From: Setophaga petechia
Taxonomy: Eukaryota; Chordata; Aves; Passeriformes; Parulidae
DNA: 64,000 nucleotides
Direction: 5' to 3'
NCBI GenBank assembly: GCA_024362935.1
Contig: JANCRA010000016.1
Coordinates: forward strand, 18,645,165-18,709,164
Shown: piece after piece, positions 13,734-26,879 of the stretch
Position numbering within the stretch: the stretch's first letter is position 1
Layout of the letters: every line of letters begins with the position of its first letter
Made by a program: the position numbers and the translations under genes
Notes under the pieces: generated by a model
Database searches by the model: none
Seen by the model: the letters and a program-made list of their open reading frames with translations, nothing else
What the model was told of the DNA's origin: nothing

Positions 13734-14264
13734 ATCTTACCTTCATACACACTTTCCTGCCTGCTCCCAGGTGTTGTAGAGCTGCACAAAGGCTTGGTTC
13801 TCCCTGGCCAGTGCCTGCTTTCCTATCCCCAACCTGCAGACCAGCAGCTCATTAGCATGTCCTGGCCATCCCAGAGCTGCTGACTGGCACAGTGGGAACC
13901 TTCTCCCTCTGTCCAAACAGCATCTTGTGTGATTATTATCAATAAAAGGCTGTTGTTGCTTTTCCTTGGGTATGAGCAGGAGTACAGGATATGTATGGAC
14001 ATGCTGTCTGTGTGATTAAAGGTCATATGGGTTTATTACAGACACAAATGCATTTTGGCTGCTTCAGGCTGGAGTAGAAGTATCAAAAACTGTTGCACAA
14101 CTATTGTAGGGGTTGTGGAACTTCCAGAGTAGGCTCTGGAAGACTGTCCCACTGGTAATGAAGAATTGTCTCTTACAGGGTTCCATTAGATCATGGCACT
14201 GAGCAAGTGGCATTCCTGGGAGGGACTCTGGTGTCCTGCTTGTCCTACTTGCCTTGACTTTGTA

Positions 14265-14318
14265 TTTTTTTGTTGTTGGTTTTTTTTGTTTGTTTGTTTT
14301 TTTGTTTTTTTTGTTTTA
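14265..14318. repeat. T-rich low-complexity tract
   Basis: Runs of T broken by single G residues (tttgtttgtttgttttttt). It is most likely a simple repeat; I find no transposon body next to it. Confidence 0.85.
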
Positions 14319-16074
14319 TCTCTCCAAGATCCTGTACTATAAAAAAGAGTTATATCACTAATTAAGAATTAAATGCCAAGAAACGCTGTGGGACCGTCTT
14401 CCCAAAGAACCTGGAAATGTGAAGCTGTGAGGTGGTGGCTTCCCCTGTGCTAAGGACATCCTTTTTATGGATGTAACCCCAACCCCCAGAATTTCTTGGT
14501 CAAAGTGACTCTTTTATCATCCTTCAAAGCCAACCATTAGGCAGGGAGAGCCCTGGAGAGGAGATGTGGAGCTCCCTGATCCCTCCCACCTCTCTCCAAG
14601 GCAGGAGTGGGGATGGAGGAGGTGGAAACGTGATGCCAGCAGGTTGTTGAGCCCAGTGCTGGCTCCTAGTTGACTTTTCTTGCCTTGGAAGAGCTCTCTG
14701 CAGCTAGGACCCTTGGCATGCAGGCAAGGGGGTGCTTAATGACCACTGTGGGCTAAACCATTGCTGAGCTCACGGCCGCTTACCCAGGCCAGCATTGGCT
14801 CCCCATTCCTGCCCTCTCTTTATGCCCCCCTTGCTGGGCATAAAAACCTTCCAGGCTCTGATTTATGACTCTGTTGTGTCTTTCCAAACAGGACTTGTGT
14901 TATCCTCCATGGGCTGCCTGTTGGAGCTGAGAGCACCGTGGTCCCTGTGGCTCCCAGGGTAGTGGTTGAATTTTAATGATGTGTGGCCAGGTTTGGGTCT
15001 GTGGTAGCCTGCAAACCCCAGTACTTGAGCATGGCATCCTTGGGGCTAAAACTTCCTTATTTATTGTTATTCCAATCTTCCTCATGCAATTAGGATTTCT
15101 CTGCCATAGCTGACTGGTAATTTGAAGAATCAAAGAAATTTTGGCAGGGCAAGAAATGAAATTTATGGAGATTTGGGCTTGCTTATGATGAGTCTAACTC
15201 CAGCAGTATCTTTGCCTTATTTTAGGGATGCCAGCTAAAAATTCAGCATTGATTGAATATAAACTTGGCCCTGCTACTCCCTGATCTATGTGCCCACCAG
15301 CCCCTGGCATCTCATTTTTACATGTCTGTGTGCTGTCTGAGGTGCTGCTGGGTGGAAGGAAGCATAGCAATTGCTGGCATTGGATGGTGTTTTTTCGTGT
15401 TGACTGTTTTTGCTCTCATTTTGCTTTGTTTTGTGGCAAAGGGGAACAATTTCTCATTAGCTGGAATTTGGTGACCCGTGGGTGTCCCAGCTCATAGCCT
15501 GAGAAATGTGAGGTTAGAGGCTAAAAACCTTCCTGGAGCTTAATTGGACTAGCAGAAAGCTTCAGCTGTGGGTGGTGTCAGCATCCCTCCCTGTTTGGTG
15601 GAGCCTGATTTGGATTTCAATGCAAGCTCTTCCCCTTGGTATGGTCCAGAGGAGCTGATGAAGCAGCTACTTGAAGCTATTTTTCTATTTTTATGTGAAG
15701 TACTCTCAAGGAGGAGCATGGCTGCGAGCAGCACAGTCCTGTGATGCGAATCACAAAGCTCGCTCTGCTCCCTGAGATGTGCTGAAAGCCCCACTGTGGC
15801 TGCACTGCTCCCTGGCTGTAGGTGGCCTGCAGGTGATGAGTTACACTCTGCCCTGGCTCTGGCTCAGCTCCTCTTCTCCCTGGCTGCTCAGCTTCCCTGC
15901 AGGGAGCCATCGATCCTCCCCAGCCTTGCTGCTCGACCGCTGGCGGCTGCTGGTCGTCAGCTCAAACCCTGCCAGGTGAGACCTTCAGGCATCACAGCCC
16001 AGCTGTGTCCAGCAGCCAGGCATTGGCTCCCACAGGAGCACAGGCTCTGCCTCCTCCTGGCAAATGTCCCTGCC

Positions 16075-16143
16075 TGCAGCGAGGGCTTGGATCTAGATGA
16101 GCTTTAAGATTGCTTCTAACACAAACCAGTCTGTGATTCTGTG
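16075..16143 (+). mobile_element. CR1 LINE tail fragment
   Basis: ggatctagatgagctttaag then aaaccagtctgtgattctgt, the last 70 bp of a CR1 tail with its terminal gattctgtgat repeat. Confidence 0.75.
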
Positions 16144-18404
16144 ATCAGAGCAGAGGCACCAAGAGGCGTTTGAGCCAAGGACAGGAAAACTGCTTTTCAT
16201 CCTCGAGGCTGGAATTAAAGTCTGGAGTGAGGGTAGGTGATGGGAGCCTGTGGGTTCATGTGGAAAGCTCATTCCTGCTCCTCTTGCAGCTCATCTAGAG
16301 ATTTCATGGCAATATGAGCACATGTTGTGCTGCTTTGGGGTCGGTGCCCGGGCACTGTTCTGTGCAGGGATAGTGAGGCAGCATCTTGATTTCAGTAATT
16401 TATAAACCCTTGGGAATTGGCTTGAAAAACTTTCTGTGGAATTTGCTGTGTCCTGCAAGCAAATGATTCCTTCCTGTTCCTGATGGGAGCTGATGGACAT
16501 GGGTGCAAACTGTTGCTTGAAAGGTTGGGATGAGCCCAGCATTTATCGGCCAGAATAGGAATATTGACTTGTGTCGTTTTAAAAACAGCACGATTGAAAG
16601 AATTTGCTGAAAAACTGGGGTTTGGGGAGTGGGGGTGATGCAGTCATGGGACGCAGCACATTTGTCATTCCTGTGTTAGCGTGAGGTTTCTGTCTTGTGT
16701 GCTGGGAGACAGAGGCACATTCCAGACGCCAGTCCCCTCTCTGTGGGCACTGCTATGAGACACATGTGGTGACACCATCTTCCTCACCCACATTCTTGTG
16801 TATCATGTGATTGGGCTCATTTCTTGCTCTCTCTTCTCTTGTAACCTCCCCATCAGGCCATGGAACAGAGCTGGCTTTGTGTCTGGAAAGCACCAGGATC
16901 TCTCCTGGCAACTGGAGCAAAACCTACAAAGAAGAGGAGATGAGAGCCAAGTGGGCGGCTTCCTAAACGTGCAGCCTGCAGGGGCTGGGACGTGCACATC
17001 ATACCAAAGCAGGTTTTTAATATTAAATAGATGGAAGGAAGATGTCTCCTTTTGCCTGAGGGATAAATAGATCTGAAACTCATCCTAGACTTTGCTGCTT
17101 GTTGCATCTGAAATATGTGTGTCTCACCCTGGAATAGAGCCTCTCCAGGAGCTGCCAATACCTGGCTACAACCCATGTGTAAAAATGCTCTGGTGTTCAT
17201 GGTGTATGTGGGATGTGATGGAAAGTCTCTGGGAGAAGCATCCAGTGAATGGATTTGCCTCTTTTTTCCCCCAGTCCATAGCTATGTGCACCCCGTGGTC
17301 TGGACACAGCGCTTCTCATGGTGCCACTATGGTGTCACAGCTGTGGTACTCTGGTGCCCTCCCAGTGCTAGACCTCCTCCAGGAGCTGTGTGGGTGCCTC
17401 AGGAGGTGCACCCTGCTTTGCAGGGACTGAGCATTGTCTCCTTCCCTCCCACCCCTTCCCTAAACAAATTTACAGGTGTGAGCCCTGAGCACCTGGCTTG
17501 GCTTCTCTTCCATGAGATCCACAGGGCCTTCAGGACCAAATGCTGTTTGTAGCCGTGGGCACACAGCTTATTGTGCAGGAGAACTGCTTAGAAAACTCTC
17601 CATCTTGCCACTGCCATTTGCTGGGAGATGGATGGGATAAGAGAAGGATTTTTTTCTTATCTGCATGGCCATGAACCTCTTGGTCCAGCCATGGAGGGGG
17701 ATCATAGAGCTGAAGCTGCTCTCTTGTCAGAGATGCTTGTTATCGTGGTTGCAGTGTGGAAGAACATCAAGAAAAGATAACTCTGCCAAAATTTAAGTAA
17801 AACCCTGCCAAAACCTGGCAAATCTAATCTGAACTTGGGCAGTTCCAAAGCTGCTGGATGTTGGCTCTCTAAAAGGAAAAGGGCTGCTGCTGTGTCTTGG
17901 GAAGACCTCGGATGTGACTTGTTGGGGATTCAGAGCCTGGCACGGGGTGGATCTGGGGTGTCAGCAGCATTTAGGAGGTGCTGTGGGGAGTGATGTATGT
18001 TGTATGATATTAATGGAGGGTTGTAGGAAAGAAAGAAGGAGCAGAGCAAGGGAAGGATGAAGGATTTTCTCACTTGGAAAATACTGGTATACTTAGGAAC
18101 AATTTCCCTGCCAGAATGCTGTGGCCAATGTCTGTCTTAAACGTTCCTCTCATTGATTCATCCCATTTCCTCCTTGCTCCTCTGCATCATCCTCTGCGTA
18201 ATTCCTCTCTCTCCTTTGATGTTTTCATCCCCCATGTATTTGTAGATTATGGCTGTGTCCCCACATAGCTGTCACTGAACCAAGCTATCCATATTTAGCT
18301 CTTCTAATCTCCTCTTCCAAACCAATCCCCTCAGCCTGTTATTTTTGTACCTCTTCTTTGAACTTCTTCAGTTTGTCTCTTGTGTCCTTTTCTGTCATGA
18401 ATGG

Positions 18405-18495
18405 ACTAGTGAAAGGTGTCCCTGCCCGTGGCAGGGGGATGGAATGAGATAAGTTTTAAGGTCCTTCCAAGCCAAACCATTCTGGGATATTAAGA
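18405..18495 (+). mobile_element. CR1 LINE tail fragment
   Basis: gtgaaaggtgtccctgcccg, a gttttaaggtccttccaagc core and aaaccattctgggatatt. About 90 bp, truncated. Confidence 0.8.
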
Positions 18496-21400
18496 TGGCA
18501 TCTTGGAGATGATCCCTTCTAGGTCACTGAAAGGATCACCTTGGGGTGCTGCTTGACTGTTTTATGTATGTCTGTAACTCCATATTCCCCCAGTTTCCTT
18601 GCACAGGGACTCTGAATGTGAGTGGGATTTGCTTTTGGCCCTCTTTGAGGCCTTGGAGCACAACCCAGTGCCACAGCTTTGGCTGTTGTGGAAGGTCCAG
18701 CTGTCCCACACCACGTTCACAGCTTGGTTGATCAAAACATCCCCAAACAAAGCCCATCTTTTACCCCACACTCCATCTCTTCTTTTTCAGCTCTGCTCTG
18801 AAAACACCAGGGCCTTTTACCACATCATCTCTTGTGCTTTATGAGTATAAAAGTTGGTTTCTTAGTGGTGTAATAAAACCACATCCCTGCACGTGGTTGT
18901 GTTGTCTACCATGGGTCTACAGTGACAGAGTGGTTGTGGTGGCTTTGTCCATTCTCACCTGGAAGTGGGCACTGGCTTTTGGGATGGATGTGGACAAAGC
19001 TGGTCCCTGGACTGTGCACCAAGCAAGCAGAGGAACCCATCCTAGATGAGACAGGTCTGAGCCCAGCTCATTTTGAGTCTTGGATCCATCTTCTCCCTTC
19101 TATATTTACAAGAATCCAATTTTGTACTGAAATGATTTGTAAATCCTGAGCTGTCTCCCCTCTGACTGATTCCTGTGCATTGCAGCTTTTCAAAGGTAAG
19201 GACTTTGTGCCTGGATAAGCATTAATTAAAAGTGATTAAATTATTAATGCTCTGAGTTTGCATGTAGGGTTGTGGGTGTGTGTGCACACGTGGCTGTGCC
19301 CTGACATGAATTGCTGGAGGCCTAGCAGCCACATTGTCCATGTTTTAGGGGTTTAGATTGGTGAGACTGAGGTAGAGGAAAAAAATGGGTGAAAAAACGG
19401 AAGGAAAAGTTGAAGCAGGCAGGTGGAGTTGTGTTATTCCCTAACAGAGAGCTGAGCTGCTGTGCCAGCTTCTTTCCTCAGCCCTGACCTACCAAGTGTC
19501 AGCTTTGGCTTGCAGTCCTTGGTTGGTGATCCTCGCCAAGGTTTGTTGGTAACTTTTGTGTTCTTGCTGTCTCCAGGAGCCTGCTTTTTGAGCCTCTTTC
19601 AGACTCATCTCTTGATCTGTTGCAGTGGAGATTCCAAGCTCTGCAATATGCTTTTCATCCCTAGGCCACCATCCCTAGGGTAATGGGGCCTGTGTTTGGT
19701 GCTCAGGATGCTGGCCAGTGTGCTGTATAGCACAAGGCAGACCCTGTAGGCAAGTTAAAGCCATTTGCCATGAAAATCCTGCTTTTTCATCTGATTTCTC
19801 ATGCCTGCCTTGCAGATTTGGGTTTTAGGGATGTCTGTAGTTTAGCTGTTTCAGCCTCTGTGTCATTTGGCCAGGTTTATGAAGCTGGTCGTTATCAGAT
19901 GGCTCTTAACAGTGGCTGGAGCTGCCAGTGGTTTGTGAAAGGTCTCATAGATTTGTATCCTCCTTGCAGGAGATTGATGCACTGAGGCACTGTGAAACCT
20001 TTTATGTTCTCCTTTGCCTGCCTAAATGTGCTGGTCAGCAAGTGCTGTTAATGGCAGCTATTGAGCACTGCTCGTGTCCTCGGGGGCAGTTGCCTGGTTA
20101 TTTTGGTGGAAAGAAAATAAGCAAAAGCAAGACTTTCCCTCACAGTGGTTCTTCCACATAGAAACCTGACTTGCAGGAGACATGGCTGGTGTCAGCAGTG
20201 CAGGGGGTGCTGGAGGATGGAGATGTTGGAAACAGAAATATGAGAAGCCAACCACGCATCTGTGATGGTTGGCTGTGTTGACAGAAGGGTGGGTACAGGT
20301 TGTGGGGTGTAATGGGAGACCTGGGTTCCCAGTGGGAAGTCACTTGCTGTCATCAGAGCTTTCCTGCTCAGGCAGCACTGCCAGAGGTGAGGATGACAGC
20401 TGAACATGGCAGCAGTGCTGAAGGAGGAGCTGCAGGCTGGGGTGGTCATTGTGAAGGATGCTTGTGGCCATCCGTGGTCAGGCTCTATGTGTCTGATAGT
20501 CTCTGCTCTCCCATGACCTAGATGCATCTCCATTGCTTTTCCATATGGGATCTTTCCCTTTTTCCCCACCAACTGAGCTGCTCCACATTTTAATTCAGTT
20601 AATGAGGAGACCTGTGGCCCATCTGTGGGATATCAGTGCTTGATGAGGCTGAATGGAGACCCAGTGACATGTGGTGGGACTGATGCACAGAGGTCCTGGC
20701 TTGGATTTCTTTCCCATGTCTCTCACTTATGTCACCTGTCCCCTTTCATCACTGCTCTTCACTACCTCTCTCCTGCTGGAGACACCTTTTTTCCCTTCCA
20801 GGAGCAGATCTGATAGTCTTGTAAGTGGTTGGAGCAGGTGACTTGGTGCCAGCACGTCTGCCTTGGATACTATTCCTGGCTTTATTGGAGACACAGTAAT
20901 ATGCAAGACTGTGCCTCTGCGGTGTCTGCCTCCTCTTGATCTCAAAACGCTGCAAGCACTGAGATAAGACAGGCTGTGTTCAAGCAGTGATTTTATTCCC
21001 CTCTCCTCTGCAGAGAGAAAGCAGCTCCTCGTAAGTCATGCTGGGTTGTATTTGCATTTCTCCAGCAGTGTGGCTGAGGTTGATAGCATCCAGCTGTCTG
21101 CATCAACTGGGTACTTGGATCAGCCCCCATCACTGGCATGGTGGGAGGTTGTGCCTCCAGCATTTCTGGGTGGGATGGCTCACCCCGATATTCTCATTAA
21201 CTGTGACCAGGTCTGGTTTTGGTGGTGCTGGTGGTGAGGCTGGGAGCTTTATGCAGATAATCCTCTTCCAGGTTTTGGTTCCTGTGGCCCACTCACCTGT
21301 GACCAGAACAGACTTGCTCAGCCAGGTCCACCCCAAAGTGCCCAGATGAAAATGAGTCTGAGTTGGGAATGTGCTGCGCACCCCAGCCTTGTGCTGCATT

Positions 21401-23529
21401 GTGCCTGCCATCCTTTTGGCCACCATCTGCTCTGGCCATTGTGCAGGGACTTGCTGGCCAGGGAAGGTGTTTGCATGGATGGAGGCAAACCCCCTCCTGT
21501 ATTTCAGAGCTGGAGCACAAGTGCTTGGCATGGCCAGGAAAGGACACAGAGGCACCTTTTGTAGGTAGAGCATTCCCATTACACCTTGGCATCGACAGCC
21601 CCACAGCTGGGAGATGCCATAAATCCCAAGTCTGATGGGTGGAAGCAGATGGTGATGAGCACTGGGAACAAGTTGTGAAGGAGAGTGGTGAGGAATTGGC
21701 CTCTCTTGGCATGCTTTTAGGTGGATACTGAGAGCCCTGGGGCTGGGAAATTGGGACCTCTGCTCCTTAAAACTCCTTACTTCCCATCTGAATTGCCTGG
21801 CTCTTTGGTGGTGTGCTGGCCAGGAGGTCCCACGCTCACTTGTCTTCTCTGGGTAGCAAACTCAGGGAGTGTGATGCTGAGCCCACTGCATTCTGCACAG
21901 ATGGAAGCACATGGAAGCATTAATCCTTCCTTGTGGCATTTACTGCTTCTTGGTAAGCGGGGGCTGTCACAAATGTCAATCCCTTTTTCTTGGAGCAGCT
22001 GCCCTGTTGCACTGTGGGCTCAGATTTGCCAGCTAAGGAACCCAATATATTCCCCAAGTGTTCCTGTGGCCTGTAGAAATAACTGGCTTTGTTTATTTGA
22101 GCTTGTGTTTATCCTGGGAAAGGGAGACTTTTGTCTAGAACAGAATCCTTTTTTCACATCTCGATGTCAGCAACCTCAACTTCCTGCTACAGCAAGAGGG
22201 GAGAGCAATGGGCAGCAGCACTGGGATCAGTGTCCCAGGCCACCCTCCTGCTCTATCCTTGGACCTGACACTTGTGCCACCATTATTTCCCTGCGTTGGT
22301 GTTTGTTGGAAGCTCTTGTTGGCTGCTCTCTTTCTGGAGAAATCCAGCCAGCAAACAGTCAGTGTTAAGGGGCACCTGCACTGTTTGGGGAGGGGATCTT
22401 CTGGAGCCTGTTGCACGTGGCCTGGGGTTAAATACCTCCAGTGTGTTGGGATGGTGTTACTGGGGAATGTGACTGGGAGCTCTGCTTGCATGTGGATTTA
22501 AGATGGAATTGTAGACATGGTGGGCACCAGAGTGAACAAAGGGATTTTGTCTTCAGGCTTTGCATACCTGGCTTTAGGGGTGAGGTGGGAGAAGACTCTC
22601 TGAAATTCCTTCCAAAATCAGCAGAGGGGCAGAGGCCCTGTGGTGCTGTGGTTTGGGGGTCTAGAGATGGCCACTGAAGATGCTTGTCACCTGGGTGGAT
22701 CTGCTCCCTGGGAGTCTCTCACCAAGGGGCTGGAAGCTAACATTCCCAGCTCCTACTCTGAAAAAGCAAAGCTGTGGGGAATGTAGTGACAGGAGTGAGA
22801 ACATCAGAGCACCCAAAGGTTGAGCTGAGCTGATCAGTGACATGGGATGTGTTGAGAGCAGTGCTCCTGTGATGGAGCACCTTTGGTCCATGTTCTGTCT
22901 CCTGACACCGAGTCATGAGTTTGTGACTAGTAACAAAGCTCCCTCCTGGCTTTTCTTGTCTCTGTGTCTGCAGGAGTGAAACGACCTTGTAGGTGAGAAA
23001 AATGGTACATGGTACTGCATAGCTTCTTCATATAGGGATACACTGGAGCCTAGAACCATCTCATGTGCTTTGATGGTCTCACCCTGAGTTCTGGCTGACA
23101 GATCTGGGGGTGCCCTGCACCTTCACACGCTCTCTGCCCTTGGAAATGCACCACAGATATCTCTGCTAGTTGCTCTTCTCAGGGATTTTTGCTTTTGCCT
23201 TTTATCACTCCAAAATGCATTTTTCTTGCCTGACTTTTATTATTGGGGACAAACCAAAATTCTCATAAATATGAATGGGTGGTCTAGATGGTCCAGGGAG
23301 TGACATTAAAACCAGTGGGGTGTTTTTATTTCTGGTTTGCCCTCTTCTCACTCTCTCATTAATAATTGCTGCTGTTCTGTCCCCTTGAGGGCAGCTGATG
23401 CACTAACCAGTGCTGCTAAGATGGCAGGCACTGCTCTGTGTGCATCTCTCCATGCCAGCACCCACTGCTGTGCTTCCCTTCGTGTGGGACCCCATCCCAC
23501 CTTCCTGGGGGGCTGTAACGAGGGGTAGG

Positions 23530-23790
23530 TTTGAGTGATCCCCCAGAGCCTGGCGTCCCATGGCGCCGTTGGCATCGCTGGGGACTCTGGGTGGATTTGC
23601 TTTTCCCCCAGCGAGCTGAGGCTGTGCTGGCCGCTGCCGCCCGGGCTTGGCTCCGTTCCACTTCTGTCCTCGGCGCTGGTGAAAGCACGTTCCTCGTGAT
23701 GGGAAAGCCTCCGCCACAAACACAAAGGGCTTTCATTAGGGGAGGCGGCGGCGGGCGGACACGGATGGCCAGCGCTGGCACACAGGAGCT
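23530..23790. other. CpG-rich intronic block
   Basis: A local cluster of CpG dinucleotides (gccgctgccgcccgggc, ggcggcggcgggcgg) in otherwise CpG-poor intron. It may be an intragenic promoter or enhancer. No start codon with a believable protein follows it. Confidence 0.35.
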
Positions 23791-24439
23791 TCACCCCATC
23801 TCACTCCCACAGGGGCGCCTGCAGACACACCAGGTTCCTCCAGCAGTCAGAGTGCAGCCGGTATTTCATCTTAGAGCTTGGAAAGAGAAATAAATTTTAT
23901 TTCTGCAAGGGATATTTAGGGCCCAAAAGCAGTATGGGGGGGTGGCCAGAAGGTACAAGGCTCATTTTTGGAGCTGGGGATCTCGGTTAGCACAGCCCTG
24001 GAGGTGATGTGAAATGCACTGCTGTGAGGTGTGAGTGCTGCCCACCACCCCCAGCCAGCACTGCCCCAGGCTCCCTCTCTCCCTCCGAGGGGAAGAGCAG
24101 CCAGAGGGGCTGCCCATGATATGTAGGGCTCTCCCAGCCATCCTGCATCTCCTGACCTTGCTCAGCAAGCAGGAGGGTGAAAAGATCATGGCAACGAGAG
24201 ATAAGGCACACATAGAGGGGGAGGTGAATTTCAGGGGTTGATCCATGTGTCTTTTCCTCCAGCATGGCTTTCAGTTGTTTTTTTTTTTGGTTGTGTCCCA
24301 GTGGAGAACCTCCGCTCCTGCCCTCACCCTTGAAGAACCATCCTGAACCTTTTTATTTTGCTCTGGAGCTTGGGGCAAGGGAGCAGGAGAGCCGCCTTGT
24401 CTCCCCACGGCTGCTGAAAGAGGCTGTTTATTACAGAGC

Positions 24440-24600
24440 AGGGTGAGATATGAAATCCCATCAAGCCGCCTTGCTTATTAGAGATCTCAGTGAGCTGCTT
24501 ATTATGCACCATGGCATAATGCAGATTACGAATGTGACCGGGCGATAATTAGCAGAGCTGGAACTGTAATTAAACGCTCCTGAGCTGCGCTGTGGTTTCT
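24440..24600. other. Candidate conserved non-coding element with homeodomain cores
   Basis: A run of gcttattatgcaccatggca, taatgcagattacgaatgtg, cgataattagcagagctgg and gtaattaaacgctcctg packs several TAAT/ATTA cores. It also has CpGs in an AT-rich context, typical of developmental enhancers. Conservation cannot be tested here. Confidence 0.4.
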
Positions 24601-26653
24601 GTTGCAGAGTGGAAGGAAGCTGAACGGTCTCATCAGGTCTCCAACATGCACACCCAGCCTCCACTCCCTGGGCAATGGGAGAAAGTGATCCCTGCCACTC
24701 CCTGGGCTGTTCCTGCTGCCCACCCAAGCCAGGCAGCCCTGCCTGGTTCTTCCCTGGCTCTTCCTTTGCTGGTGACTGACTTGTGGTTTGCAGAACGTGG
24801 CATTGAGGAGCCCCTTCAAAGGAGCCTCTTGCCTCCTTGGAGCATCTTGCCCTGGATCTGCTGATGAGGTTGCTGTGTTTTGGGGGGTGATTTTTCTGTG
24901 GGAGTCTTCAGGAAGCTTCTCTGGCAGCCTTCTGGGGTGGTTTTATGCCAAAACCAGCCTTCTTGAATCCCATGGGGTGCAGTTGGGCCACTGGTCCAAT
25001 GGCAGCCTTGGCAATGGACTCCTGGGGGAGAGCTGGTTCTGTTGCTGGGAGATTGGAGGTGGTTGTGAATGACAAGCTGTGCTGCTGGGGAGGGGACTGT
25101 GGGGTCCAGCCACTGCTGTTAGAGACCACCAGGCCATCTTTAGGCCCTGTCTAGAGAGAGGATGTATGCAATACAAGGAGAGGACTGCAGACAGAAAGTG
25201 CTTTGTGTTCTGGAAAAGCAAATCCACTTGCCCTGTCAGAGCCAGGATGTGATATCCTCATCTCTGCTCCTCTGCCTAGAGATTTGTGTCACCAGGGATG
25301 TGGAGAGAGTCTGTGGATCAGGAATTGGTGGGGAGATGAGATGCCCCAGGCACTTGCTGTGGTTGTGGACACCCTGTCGGGTGGGGCAGGCTGGGTTGGA
25401 CGTGCACGGTTCTGCTGGAGTTGTTTCCCTTGCTTGAAGGAGGGAGATGTGTGAGCAAGAGAGGGAGCAGGCAAATTTGGCAGGTGGTCAGGACCAGGAT
25501 GGGAGTTAGCAGCAAGGCTGGGCTGGTGCCCATGTCCACACTTGGTAACCACAAACTTGGGCTCTCCAGGTCTGTTGTTTTCCCTCAGAAGAGTTTCAGG
25601 GGATCTGGGAGTACAACTGGGTGCTCTAGAGGAATCTTTGCCTGCTTGAAACAGGAACCCAGGTCAGCACTTGCTGCGGATGTGATGAGTTTCCTCAGTC
25701 TGCTTCTCTTCTGAGGTAGCCCAGTGTCTAAAGATCACAAATGGTGAAGAGGGGAAGTCCCAGCTGAAGAGGAGCTGCTTGCTCCCTGCTGCAGATCCTC
25801 ACAAGCCAAGGTGCAGGTGTGGCTGGCCGTGACTGGCTTGGCTGATGAGCCCCAGAGGAGGAGAAGGTCTCCACCTTGCCTTGGCCAGCCACAGAATCAG
25901 CCCATGAGCCATCCTCCTCCTGACACTGCTGTAATCTGCTTGCGTGGCAGAGCGGCCAAGGGCCTTGGCTTCTCAGCAGCAGGGTTGCTTGGCTGGGCTT
26001 CCACTTGGCATGTTGGCTTGTTGGCTTTCCAAGCCCGGCTCTGGCTGTGGGATCTGGTTTCTGTGTGCAAAGAGAGCACAATGGCTGGATCAGGCTCTGA
26101 AGCAGATACTTTCATAGGGAAGAGGGATATGATCCAAGTGCCTGTGTCTGCAGGTGGTCACAGGGTAGTTCTGGAAGGAGAGGGATGCTGGTTTTCATGG
26201 GTGCTGGAGGGAGTCTGCTACTTGTTTGTCCTGTCCTGCCGGTTGAGCAGAAGCTCTTTTTGTGAGCCATGGGGTCCAAAGTCATTGACTGCATTAACAT
26301 CTGAGCCATAGCCAAGAGGCATCCTCACCGGGCATGATTACAGAAGCTGTCGGGGAAGGAACTTGCCATGAGCTCTTTCTTTCAAGCAGGAGCACAGATA
26401 TCTCATGCACAAGGACTTTTGGGTGTGATCTCTGTGACTACAGAGCTCCCCAGGGTTACATGGGCATGGGCACGCCAGGGCAGCAGAGCCCTGCGAGATC
26501 CTTGTCCTCTGATGGGGTGTGGGAGGTGAACTGAAGGTGGCAGTCCTGAGGTCGAGGTTCTCCAGGCATGTAAATGTCTGTTGATACTTGGTCTCCCTTC
26601 TGTGTTGCCAGCAGTATTCCTGACGGTGACCATGTTTCTCTTTTCTCCCACAG

Positions 26654-26879
26654 ATGGAATCTCCAGTCTCTACGCCCGCAGTGTTGCCCTTGCATCTCCT
26701 CGTCCCCGTGGTCAACAATGACATCTCGTCGCCGTGTGAGCAGATCATGGTGCGCACGCGCTCGGTGGGGGTGAACACCTGCGACGTGGCCCTGGCCACC
26801 GAGCCCGAGTGCCTGGGCCCCTGCGAGCCTGGCACCAGCGTCAACCTGGAGGGCATCGTCTGGCAGGAGACGGAGGATG
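26654..26879 (+). CDS. ZNF609: ZNF609 exon (second coding exon by human comparison)
   Basis: The acceptor is ttttctcccacag and the donor is GAGGATG/gtgagt. The 226-nt exon opens in phase 0 with [12 protein letters not shown] and ends one base into a Gly codon. The ATG at its first position is an internal Met in human ZNF609 (preceded there by KSEK), so it is not the gene's start. The residues are almost identical to mammals, for example [20 protein letters not shown], and CpG content jumps relative to the flanking intron. Confidence 0.97.

Larger units (their letters stand above)
1..26653 (+). other. ZNF609: ZNF609 intron (3' part), no exon found
   Basis: No open frame here resembles a protein I know, and none is flanked by convincing splice sites with conserved coding content. 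The content is single-copy GC-moderate DNA, CR1 fragments near 2.7, 5.7, 7.5, 8.5, 8.8, 16.1 and 18.4 kb, one tetramer microsatellite, T-rich tracts and several blocks resembling conserved non-coding DNA (listed separately). The first coding exon of ZNF609 must lie to the left of the window. Confidence 0.85.

Noticed and set aside
13529..13855. Peptide repeats of HPSI and MDGW type on both strands
   Set aside because: They are translations of the ATCC microsatellite.
14265..14318. Possible retroposon poly(A)/T tail
   Set aside because: No element body or target-site duplication is visible beside it, so it is treated as a simple repeat.
21721..22368. 215-codon open frame in the large intron
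   Set aside because: The sequence is without recognisable similarity and has overlapping open frames on the other strand. Such frames are common in GC-rich bird introns.
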